DNA of 64,000 bases from a candidate division KSB1 bacterium (GTDB lineage: Bacteria; Electryoneota; RPQS01), in the NCBI GenBank assembly GCA_016214895.1, contig JACRMR010000012.1, positions 124,001 through 188,000 on the forward strand, written 5' to 3'. The stretch's first letter is position 1; every line of letters begins with the position of its first letter. Under the pieces are notes generated by a model, which saw nothing but the letters and a program-made list of their open reading frames with translations, was not told where the DNA came from and ran no database searches. This document shows positions 28,501 to 35,610 of the stretch, one piece after another. The position numbers and the translations under genes are program-made.

Positions 28501-30775
28501 TACCGCGGAAAGCTACTTGCGCAACTACCGACTCCCCGCCATTGCCTCGCCGGATAATATGTTCGCCGCGTTCTGGGATGACTTGTCGATTCCGACCGGC
28601 GGACGCGTATTGTATTATCATGACCAGCAGGGCGGCAGATTCGTGATTGAATGGAGTCGGCTGCGCAATGAGTACGGCACTCAGCCCGAAGAGACATTTG
28701 AAGTCGTGCTCTACGATACCGAGTGCTGGCCGACGCGCACCGGTGACGGCGATCTGCTGGTGCAATACTTGAATGTCAGCAATTCCGATTCGTGGGACAA
28801 CTACGCCACCGTCGGCATTCAGTCGAAGACCAGCGGCCACTCCCTGCTCTGCACTTATGCGAACTTGAACGAGCCGGGCGTGGCGCCGATCCGAAGCAAT
28901 CAATGCATACTCTTCACGACCGGTCGCCCGCAATCGGGCGCGTATGTGAGCTACGACGGCAATCAGATTGACGACGATCAGGAGGGCGGGTCCGACGGAA
29001 ACGGGGACGGCATTTCGCAAAACGGCGAACGCCTTGAGGTCTCGATTCAACTGCGGAACTCGGGGTCGGGATCCGCACCCGCTTCGACCGGGACGTTGAC
29101 GTCCGCCGATTCGCGGATCACGATTCTCGACCCGGCCGTGAGTTTCCCGGCGCTCGGACCGGGTGAAACGGTCGCCGGTTCTCCAGTACGAGTGCAAATA
29201 TCGCCGGCAACGCCCGACGGTCACGTTGCCGGCATGTTGCTGCAACTTACGGGTGGCGCGCTGCCGTGTGTCGTGATCCCCACGCTCACGGTCGCCGCGC
29301 CGGTCTTGGGCGGTCTGCCGGTCCAATTGGATGACGACGCCGTTCCGCCCAGCAACGGCAATGGAAATGGCGAAGTCAATCCCCTCGAGACGTTGGAACT
29401 GTTCCCGGGTGCCAGCAACGGCGGCGGCAACGTAGCGACGGGGGTAACCGCGATTCTGCGGCGATTGAATACGCAAGTCACGATTCTCGACTCCACGGCC
29501 GCGCTGGGAGACATTGCCGTGGGCGGCGAACAGCAGGCGACCGAGCCGTGCGTCGTGCGGCTGAACAATGGTTTGGGTGACGGTGATCAAGTGCAGTTGC
29601 GAATTGTGTTTCGTGATGCCTTCGGCACGGAGTGGACGCAGAACTTGTCTTATCTCGTCGGCAGCCCGCGCCTCGAAGCGGCCGGCATCCGCCCGGACGA
29701 CCCCGCGCCGGGTGGCCATGGTGACGGCTACCTTAATGGCGGTGAGACCGGAATGCTCTATCCGCAAGTCAGCAACAGCGGCTTGGGTTCGGCGTCGGGA
29801 GTGTCGATTACGATTACGTCCGCCGATCCATCGATCACGCTGGAAAATGCCACGCAGATCATCGGAGCGGTGCCCGGGAACGGGATGCGCGAGACGCCGC
29901 AGCCCGTGATTGTCCATGTGCAGGCCGGGAACGTCGAACCCCGTGCCGTCCCGGTCACCTTCAGCATCACGGCGGACGGCGGCTTTCACTCCACCACCCA
30001 GCTTTCGCTGGTTATCGGCAACGCCATCTATGTCGCGGATTTCGAGTCGGACCTCGACCGCTGGACCGTGTTCGGTGAGTACTCACAATGGCACTTGCAG
30101 ACCCGCAGCTATGCCTCACCGTCGCATGCCTATTACTGCGGTGATGAGAGCAGCCGGCGTTATGAAGCCAACGCCGATGGTTATCTGCGGTCCCCCGCGT
30201 TCACGTATAACGGACACGGGCGATTGATCTTCTCCACGCAGTATCATACGGCGAGCGCAGGCGATTACTGTCGAGTACAACTCCAGCTTGGCTCCTCCAC
30301 CTACTATCTGCTCGGGTCGTTCTGGGGCGATCAAGCGGACTGGCAGCAGCGCGAGTACTCGCTGGAAGGCTATCCGCCGGCGGAGATCGCCAAGCTGCGC
30401 TTCTGGTTCACCTCTGATTTCCTGGGACAGGCCGAGGGCTGGTATGTCGATGATGTAATCATCGTGAACGAAGTGCAAGCCGTGGACAATCATCCGGCGT
30501 CGCCGTTGCCCGCCGACTACAGGCTGGACCAGGTCTATCCGAACCCGTTCAACGACCAGACCACCATCCGCTATGCCGTCCCGCGCTCGGGGCATGTGAC
30601 GATTTCGCTGTTTAACACGCGAGGGCAGCGCATTGCTAACTTGATCGACAGCGATCGCGAGCCCGGTAATTATGACCTGAGTTGGCGACCGCTGTCCCTG
30701 GCCAGCGGCATCTATTTCGTGCGCATGGAGGCGCCGTCCATGACCGCCAGCCTCAAGCTCGTTTACCTCAAGTAG
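25598..30775 (+). CDS. Giant C25 (gingipain-like) protein with repeat modules and T9SS sorting domain
   Basis: A 1725-residue exported protein. ATG 25598 is chosen because AGGAGG lies 9 nt upstream and a signal peptide (CLPALLLLSLIGSGIAA) follows; upstream in-frame ATGs lack both. Domains: propeptide (30-190), C25-like caspase fold (about 200-560), then several about 130-residue beta modules each with an acidic NGDG-type turn (e.g. GNGDQIPNPGE, GNGDGISQNGE, GHGDGYLNGGE), an FDFTFYGTTY/WDD module (about 890-1110), a MAM-like domain (about 1480-1625) and a sorting domain (VYPNPFND, tail LVYLK). The catalytic Cys is present (C446 in SIVCGGG), but the His of the GHG motif is Phe (F413 in YRGFGS). 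It is followed by a terminator. Confidence 0.9.
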   Translation: MPYRAARTCLPALLLLSLIGSGIAAVPGFESLNSGSHGLQLSVLQHGGADATLQAVASAAPGEPDGEAADEQARPFSSGLLWALPLGTTSATVQVLATQWRIVGAAEVPDSVAALVAAEPLPLVSISQVMRMRGVPLVSLAINALQPAEQGFGVRVCERLEFRIVAEGSAAVRAELSSPAVMSAMRGTVANLDDVTPAGLTRPEPYLIITRPAYNSNALSQFAAWKREKGHAVTIATTDQTGTTTTAIRSFIQNAYETWPEPPVFVLLVGDVDGANPLPGWIIDGFYTATDVTDHPYALVDGDDWLPDLFIGRFSVDSPNELQTIVNKTVQYESQPHEPGGAWRSRMLITGVRSSPGFYQTYNTAWPTLQWIGREFLGAGYAQIDSVPYPGGSASQINARINAGVSFVAYRGFGSPHDWAYPNYTNNDINALNNGAMLPLVMSIVCGGGAFDSEVDPCFGELWLRAGTPTNFKGAVAFIGPSELDTKTRWNNTNIAGIFEGILHENVDCAAAAMLRGKMELIRQFPNNVEIITSDSDRSPWFYFHVFNLLGDPGLNFFVGPVQDLAATIPDSVALGTPAMTIPITDSGTPLPGAWGTLRQSGTIVSAANADADGMLTFALPQATAGQYEITLSKPRHAVVRDTVFVGTRGVAVATSQLTLIDDGNNGSNGNGDQIPNPGERIALAIRLRNYGTQNFASGTLTVNSSNPELVVVSPSIDAPAILAGAESTPLYLTFDVLSTCPDGESCLLNWQINEHDFDWTSVINVASPLLLVAAVQADGQDLNPEPNSTAGLSLTLANAGHAQSAAGTVVMRSLDARLVVLDSTAEYPAIAPGLSAAPVSGFQITCGDIYPGDWAAVELVIPGSGGNVVTAYALPIGNLESADPTHPDSYGYRAFDDGDQAFDEAPEFAWLEVDPAYGGNGTPINIGDTGEGRDATVTLPLPFDFTFYGTTYSEFSVCSNGFVAFGATAESYLRNYRLPAIASPDNMFAAFWDDLSIPTGGRVLYYHDQQGGRFVIEWSRLRNEYGTQPEETFEVVLYDTECWPTRTGDGDLLVQYLNVSNSDSWDNYATVGIQSKTSGHSLLCTYANLNEPGVAPIRSNQCILFTTGRPQSGAYVSYDGNQIDDDQEGGSDGNGDGISQNGERLEVSIQLRNSGSGSAPASTGTLTSADSRITILDPAVSFPALGPGETVAGSPVRVQISPATPDGHVAGMLLQLTGGALPCVVIPTLTVAAPVLGGLPVQLDDDAVPPSNGNGNGEVNPLETLELFPGASNGGGNVATGVTAILRRLNTQVTILDSTAALGDIAVGGEQQATEPCVVRLNNGLGDGDQVQLRIVFRDAFGTEWTQNLSYLVGSPRLEAAGIRPDDPAPGGHGDGYLNGGETGMLYPQVSNSGLGSASGVSITITSADPSITLENATQIIGAVPGNGMRETPQPVIVHVQAGNVEPRAVPVTFSITADGGFHSTTQLSLVIGNAIYVADFESDLDRWTVFGEYSQWHLQTRSYASPSHAYYCGDESSRRYEANADGYLRSPAFTYNGHGRLIFSTQYHTASAGDYCRVQLQLGSSTYYLLGSFWGDQADWQQREYSLEGYPPAEIAKLRFWFTSDFLGQAEGWYVDDVIIVNEVQAVDNHPASPLPADYRLDQVYPNPFNDQTTIRYAVPRSGHVTISLFNTRGQRIANLIDSDREPGNYDLSWRPLSLASGIYFVRMEAPSMTASLKLVYLK

Positions 30776-31122
30776 GTTGACCCGTTCCAATTGCCACGGC
30801 GGGCCCGCGGGGGTCCGCCGTTTCTCGTTTGCTGCGGCGGTTCGCGGGCTCGTTCGGCCGGCCGCTCGCGCTATTAATCCGCCTTAGTAAGTTTACTACT
30901 ATACTAACCACGGTTGAGGCGATTGTCCGTGAACCTACTAAGTATAATCACGCGCAAGGTCGCAAAGCTAACGTCGGATTTATGTTTGCTTTCGCGGGCG
31001 GAATGTATTACCTTCTGCCGACGTTGCAAAACGAAAACCGCGTCACATGCGTCTTGGTTGCATGGCGCGTGGACCATGATTCCGATGTGGGTACGACCCG
31101 GTGATGCTAACCATGGACTCTT
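30776..31122. other. Intergenic region before the phosphorelay operon
   Basis: These 347 bases hold the terminator of the C25 gene (30796-30830) and an AT-richer segment with a palindrome AGTAA-GT-TTACT at 30886-30897 overlapping a TATACT hexamer (30900-30905); no good -35 is seen for it. A small frame at 30914-31126 overlaps the next gene by ATGA and has four Cys, but I could not support it as a gene. Confidence 0.45.
30796..30830 (+). terminator. Rho-independent terminator after the C25 gene
   Basis: ACGGCGGGCCC (30796-30806) pairs with GGGTCCGCCGT (30811-30821), 11 bp with one G-U, loop GCGG, followed by TTCTCGTTT. It is 20 bases after the stop codon. Confidence 0.75.
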
Positions 31123-31767
31123 ATGACTGACGTTAGTGGTTATGTGAGTATGTCCACGATCCGTGTGGCCGGCGCGATGGCGCATGAACTGAACAATCCG
31201 TTGCAGGGTCTGGTCTCGGCCGTCGCGGCGGCAACGATGGAGCTGGGAGCCGATGAGCGAATCGCGCCGCGGCTGCGCCAGATCGAAGGCGGTGTGCAGC
31301 GTGTGACGCGGGCAGTGCGCAGCTTCTCAGCACTATACGAACATCTCCCCCGCGATCCGGACTCTGTTCCGCTGGCGGAGTTCACTCAATCCGTATGCGA
31401 CGCGCTGAACGGATTCGATTTGCGGATCGAGATGGCGGAGACTGTCGATGCGCGGCGCGTGCGATGTCACTCAGCGGAACTGGGGGCGTTGACGGCCGAA
31501 GTCGTGTGGGCCGTGTGGGACGGGGCAGAGCGCGCACGCTTGTGGGTGGAAGATCGGGGAGCGGCCAGCGCGGTCTGCATCATGCATCCGGCGGCAGCCG
31601 ACGCCGCACGCGTGTTCAGGCCGCTGCAGGAAAACGATGGACTCAGCGGACTCCCCGTGGTCCTCGATGAAGTTGCGAGATTGGCCGGGGGGCACCTGGA
31701 GTTAGTCTGGAGTCACGACCGAATTGCCGGGATTGCGTTGGTGTTGATCAACGAATGTAAAGGGTAG
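31123..31767 (+). CDS. Histidine-kinase-like protein with degenerate ATPase domain
   Basis: A 214-residue soluble protein. Residues 15-85 are a dimerisation/phosphoacceptor domain with an intact H box (AMAHELNNPLQGL, His21). The rest aligns only loosely with a HATPase domain: the N box is missing, WVEDRGAAS replaces the DxGxG loop, and a remnant of the G2 region reads FRPLQENDGLSGLPVVLDEV. There is no sensor or membrane segment. It is the first gene of a three-gene plus-strand phosphorelay operon (8 bases to the next gene). Inference: it acts as a phosphotransfer or scaffold protein for the complete kinase at 32906, like degenerate Hpt-type proteins. Confidence 0.78.
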   Translation: MTDVSGYVSMSTIRVAGAMAHELNNPLQGLVSAVAAATMELGADERIAPRLRQIEGGVQRVTRAVRSFSALYEHLPRDPDSVPLAEFTQSVCDALNGFDLRIEMAETVDARRVRCHSAELGALTAEVVWAVWDGAERARLWVEDRGAASAVCIMHPAAADAARVFRPLQENDGLSGLPVVLDEVARLAGGHLELVWSHDRIAGIALVLINECKG

Positions 31768-31775
31768 CGAGGTAG

Positions 31776-32909
31776 ATGGGAATGACACAACCTTATCGCT
31801 TGTTGCTGGTGGACGACGATCCGCTCGTCTTGTCGGGCTTCCACGAAACATTACTGCGCGAGGGCTACGATATTGTGACGGCCGCCACCGGGCGCGAGGC
31901 GGTGGAGCGGCTGGAAAGGGAAAGTTTTGACGTCGTCCTGACCGACCTGCTGATGCCGAAAGTTAGCGGCCTAGACGTGGTGCGGTGCTGCCTCAAGAAA
32001 CACCCGGACAGCATCGTCATCGTCGTGACCGGCTTCGCCTCGGTCCGCTCCGCCGTGGAGGCGCTGCGACTCGGTGCTTACGACTATCTGGTGAAACCCT
32101 GCGAAGATCAGGAATTGATCTATCGCGTGAAGATGGGCATCGAACGCGTGCAGTTGCAACGCGATCTGCGCACGAGTGAGCTGGACGCGGAAAAGATGCG
32201 CGCGATCGCGCAGACCGCGGTCACCGTCAACGACCAGATCAATACTCCGTTAAATGTGATCCTGAACAGCGCAGAGTATATCCGGTTGAATACGCTACCG
32301 GATTCCAACGAGGTTCGTCAGTCGCTCGATTTCATCACACAAGAAGTCTCCAAGATCAAGGGTGTGATTCAACGGCTGGCGCGAATCGCCGAGCCGCAGA
32401 CCAAGGAATACAGCGGCGGCAAGGTGTTCATGGTGGACGTTGAGCGGTCGGGACAGCGAACGATTAACGGCGGCTCGCCGCACCAACGCCGGCGGATCCT
32501 CGTCGTCGATGACGAGCAGTTCATGGTTCACACGCTGACCAAGATTCTCGATATGATGGGATTCGACGTGATCGGCGCGTTCGGCGGCCGCGAGGCCTAC
32601 GAATTGTTCTTGTCGCAGCCGGTGGACCTGGTCGTATCGGACGTGCACATGCCCGACATGAGTGGGCTCGACTTACTGGCGTCGATCAAAACGCAGAACC
32701 CGGCGATTCCGGTGATTCTCGTTACCGGATACGGCGTCGAACGCGCCAGCGAGATTATCGGAAAGTGCAAGGCCGACGGCTTTCTCGGCAAGCCGTTTCA
32801 GATTCAGGAGTTGAAAGCAATTATCGACCAGACACTCGGTCTGCACCTGCCGATCGAGACGCAAGTCAGCGCGTATCCACACGCCGGGTCGCAACGAGGA
32901 GTCGCATGA
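31776..32909 (+). CDS. Two-receiver response regulator with degenerate HisKA middle
   Basis: A 377-residue cytoplasmic signalling protein: REC1 (about 7-125, acidic DDD at 13-15, phospho-acceptor Asp57 in LTDLLMP, Lys in LVKPCE), a helical HisKA-like domain (about 135-200) in which the His is replaced by Asn (VNDQINTPLNVI), and REC2 (about 245-362, VVSDVHMPDMSG, GKPF). There is no DNA-binding or enzymatic output domain. The middle keeps the NTPLxxI pattern shared with its two operon neighbours, so the three may form mixed dimers through related DHp helices. It overlaps the next gene by 4 bases (ATGA). Confidence 0.85.
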   Translation: MGMTQPYRLLLVDDDPLVLSGFHETLLREGYDIVTAATGREAVERLERESFDVVLTDLLMPKVSGLDVVRCCLKKHPDSIVIVVTGFASVRSAVEALRLGAYDYLVKPCEDQELIYRVKMGIERVQLQRDLRTSELDAEKMRAIAQTAVTVNDQINTPLNVILNSAEYIRLNTLPDSNEVRQSLDFITQEVSKIKGVIQRLARIAEPQTKEYSGGKVFMVDVERSGQRTINGGSPHQRRRILVVDDEQFMVHTLTKILDMMGFDVIGAFGGREAYELFLSQPVDLVVSDVHMPDMSGLDLLASIKTQNPAIPVILVTGYGVERASEIIGKCKADGFLGKPFQIQELKAIIDQTLGLHLPIETQVSAYPHAGSQRGVA

Positions 32910-34546
32910 ACGAACGGGCCGCCGGCTTTCCCCAACCGCAAATTACCACCGATCAGGGACAGCCGCCGATGTCTGACATCCGGCGGCTGCTTGTCGTTGA
33001 CGATGAAGAAGTGATCTGCCAGATCGTGGACGGCTTTCTGTCGCACGATCAGTGGACCGTGGAATCGGCCCGGACGATTGCGCAGGCGCGCGGCTTGCTG
33101 GCGGATCGCGAATATAGCGTGATCCTGTGCGACGTCCACCTCGAAGGCGACCCGCTCGAGTTTCTCGCCGAGGTCCGCGAACAGCGGCCCGATGCGCAGC
33201 TCATCATGTTTACCGGCGACCCCTCCGTGGACTCCGTGCGCGAAGCGCTGGCGATCGGCGCGTACGACTACATGACCAAGCCCTGCCGGCGCGATGAACT
33301 CACGCGTACGGTACAACGCGCATTTGAGAAGCATTTGCTGCTGCGCCGGCAATCCGGATTGCTCAAAGAAAACGAAGCGTACCGAACCGCGCTGGAGCAG
33401 ATGCTGGAGCAGCGATCGCACCAACTGCGCGAGTCCGAGCGCCGCTATCGAGCCCTGTTCGACAGTGCCGTGGATTGCATCTTCGTCGTGAGTGTCGCGG
33501 AAGGCGCGATCGTGGACGCCAATATTGCCGCGGCGCACTTACTCGGGATGTCGCGACCGGACGTGATCGGACGCCAACTCAGCGAGTTCGTCGGCGCGCA
33601 GTTCGATCCCCTGCTCGCGGAAGCGGCGACGTCCGCGGTGGCCGAATGGCGACAGGATCGGGTCGCCGTTGCCGGGCCGTCGAATCGACGACGAACCGCG
33701 CAAGTCTCGTGCGGCCGGGTGCTGATCGACGGCCAGTCGTGCGTTCAAATCGTGGCCCGCGATCTCACGGATCATCTCGAGTTGATCGAACGGAATGAAC
33801 TGATGGAGCTGGAGCTGCTCTCCGAACAGCGGCTCGCGGCCATCGGCCTGCTGGCGTCCGGTGTCGCGCACAACATCAACACGCCGCTGATGGGCATCTA
33901 CGGCGTCGCGCAGCTCATCAAGATGAAGCATCCTGAGATTGAGGATATCGACGGGGTGATTACACAAGTTGACCGGATCACCTCGATCATTCGCAATTTG
34001 ATGTGGAAGAGCCGACAAGAGCAGGACAGCGCGTATCAAGAAATCGATCTCTGTCAACTGCTGCGCGAAGAGCTGCGGTTCCTGGAGGCTGACCTGGATT
34101 TTAAGCACTACGTGGATAAGCAATACAGCCTGTCCACCGACCTTCCCGCGATTTATGGACGGTACAGCGACTTCTCGCAGTCGTTGATGAACGTCGTACG
34201 CAACGCGCTGGACGCGATGCATGGCCGTGACGCCAGAGTGCTCAAGGTCGCCGCGGCGGTGCGGGACGGAGAAATCCTGATCAGCATCCAGGACTCCGGT
34301 TGCGGCATCAGCGCGGAGGATCGAGACAAGATCTTCATGCCCTTTTTCACGACGAAGCTCATCGTGGGCTCCGACGGCGGACCGACGGGCACGGGACTGG
34401 GCCTCAGCACCGTGCAGAAGCTGATGAGTCCTTACGGCGTGCGGTTTGAAATCGAGAGTCAGCCGAACCAAGGGACCACTTTTGTATTCCGCATTCCGAC
34501 GGAAATTAACAGCCCGCGGCGCGCGCGCGACCGCGCGAAACCATAG
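32906..34546 (+). CDS. Hybrid sensor histidine kinase (REC-PAS-HisKA-HATPase)
   Basis: A 546-residue soluble kinase. REC at about 26-145 (VVDDEE, Asp76 in LCDVHLEG, TKPC), a coiled-coil linker, PAS at about 185-310 (YRALFDSAVDCIFVV), HisKA at about 325-390 with the His in VAHNINTPLMGI (Asn instead of the usual Glu after His), and a complete HATPase (N box NVVRNALDAM, G1 DSGCGIS, F box FMPFFTTK, G2 GTGLGLSTV). The start ATG 32906 overlaps the upstream stop and has GAGGAG 5 nt before it; the longer open frame is not needed. It is the only operon member able to bind ATP. An N-terminal receiver suggests it is itself controlled by phosphorylation. Confidence 0.9.
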   Translation: MNERAAGFPQPQITTDQGQPPMSDIRRLLVVDDEEVICQIVDGFLSHDQWTVESARTIAQARGLLADREYSVILCDVHLEGDPLEFLAEVREQRPDAQLIMFTGDPSVDSVREALAIGAYDYMTKPCRRDELTRTVQRAFEKHLLLRRQSGLLKENEAYRTALEQMLEQRSHQLRESERRYRALFDSAVDCIFVVSVAEGAIVDANIAAAHLLGMSRPDVIGRQLSEFVGAQFDPLLAEAATSAVAEWRQDRVAVAGPSNRRRTAQVSCGRVLIDGQSCVQIVARDLTDHLELIERNELMELELLSEQRLAAIGLLASGVAHNINTPLMGIYGVAQLIKMKHPEIEDIDGVITQVDRITSIIRNLMWKSRQEQDSAYQEIDLCQLLREELRFLEADLDFKHYVDKQYSLSTDLPAIYGRYSDFSQSLMNVVRNALDAMHGRDARVLKVAAAVRDGEILISIQDSGCGISAEDRDKIFMPFFTTKLIVGSDGGPTGTGLGLSTVQKLMSPYGVRFEIESQPNQGTTFVFRIPTEINSPRRARDRAKP

Positions 34547-34576
34547 CCTCGACTACGTTCACATTCCGCAAACGAC

Positions 34577-34608
34577 GAACCCGCCAGATCACGGCGGGTT
34601 CATTGTTT
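34577..34608. terminator. Bidirectional terminator between convergent operons
   Basis: GAACCCGCC (34577-34585) and GGCGGGTTC (34593-34601) form a 9-bp stem with a 7-nt loop, followed on the plus strand by ATTGTTTC. It lies between the convergent kinase and miaA genes and could serve both. Confidence 0.65.
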
Positions 34609-34614
34609 CGGAGC

Positions 34615-35610
34615 TTACGAAGCGCGAAATCGCGCAAGAATCCGCGCCGCGACATGCTCGTCAGGCTCGTCAAACGCGCGCTCGATCCAGATCACGCGCG
34701 GCTCGCGACGGAACCAGGTGAGTTGGCGTTTCACGTAGTGCCGGACGGCCTTTTGCACGTTGGCGATCAGCTCGGCTTCCGTTTGCTCGCCCCGCAGGTA
34801 CGGGAAAAGCTCGCGATAGCCGTGCGTCGCCAGCGCGTGGCAGTTATGCTCGTTCAGGCCCGTGTTGTAAAGCGCGCGAACCTCTTCGACCAGACCGTCC
34901 CGGATCATTCGGACGGCGCGGAGGTTCACGCGCTCGTACGTTTGTTCGCGGTCGCCATAGAGGAAGAAGATCGCGAACGCGTGGCGAAGCGGTTCGGTCG
35001 AACGCAGCTGAAGTGACGAGAGCGGCGCGCCCGTGCGACGGAAGACGGCCAAGCCACGCAGCAGTCGATGATGATCGTGGGGGTGGGTCCGCGCCGCGAG
35101 CAGCGGGTCGCACTGTTGAAGCTCCGCGTGCAGTGCCAATTCGCCACGCACTGCCAGTTCGGCGCGCAGGTCCGCATAGTCGGTGGGTGATTCGTTGGCC
35201 GAATAGAACCCATCCAACAGCGCGCGCAGGTACAGCATTGATCCCCCGACCACGATCGCGGTCCGACCCCGCTCCAGAATGTCCTCGATCCTGGCGCGAG
35301 CTTCGCGGGCGTAGTCGCCGGCGCTCCAAGGGTCGTGGATCGAGCGTTCGTCGATGAAATGATGCCGGACGCGAGCGCGCTCCGCGGCGGTCGGTTTGGC
35401 GGTACCGATTTCGAGTTCGCGATATACCTGACGCGAATCGGCGGAGACAATTTCCCCTTGCAGAGCCTCGGCAAGGGGAAGCGAAACCGCCGTCTTTCCG
35501 GATGCGGTGGTACCGGTCAGTACCAGCAGGCGCAGCGCGCCGTCACTCGGTGCGCTTGAAGCGTCGGTCAAGTTCGGACAGCTTGAGATGAATGACCGTC
35601 GGGCGGCCAT
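34615..35610 (-). CDS. miaA: tRNA dimethylallyltransferase MiaA
   Basis: A 331-residue enzyme that adds an isopentenyl group to N6 of A37 in tRNAs reading UNN codons. Motifs: P-loop GTTASGKT (about 32-39), DSRQVYRELEIGTAKP (substrate binding), VGGSMLYLRALLDG, and the C-terminal ATHGYRELFPYLRG with QLTWFRR. The ATG at 35610 makes the gene overlap the 3' end of mutL by 68 bases, unusually long, and it has no ribosome site. A TTG inside (NLTDASS) would give a family-like N-terminus and a shorter overlap. Last gene of the 11-gene minus-strand operon. Confidence 0.93.
   Translation of the reverse strand: MAARRSFISSCPNLTDASSAPSDGALRLLVLTGTTASGKTAVSLPLAEALQGEIVSADSRQVYRELEIGTAKPTAAERARVRHHFIDERSIHDPWSAGDYAREARARIEDILERGRTAIVVGGSMLYLRALLDGFYSANESPTDYADLRAELAVRGELALHAELQQCDPLLAARTHPHDHHRLLRGLAVFRRTGAPLSSLQLRSTEPLRHAFAIFFLYGDREQTYERVNLRAVRMIRDGLVEEVRALYNTGLNEHNCHALATHGYRELFPYLRGEQTEAELIANVQKAVRHYVKRQLTWFRREPRVIWIERAFDEPDEHVAARILARFRAS

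Noticed and set aside
28037-29989. 650-residue minus-strand open frame inside the giant C25 gene
   Set aside because: Antisense shadow caused by high GC; the opposite strand encodes clear domains and a sorting signal.
30914-31126. 70-residue frame with four Cys overlapping the phosphorelay by ATGA
   Set aside because: The overlap and the Cys pattern are suggestive, but there is no ribosome site, codon use is atypical, another frame competes over the same DNA and no zinc motif is regular.
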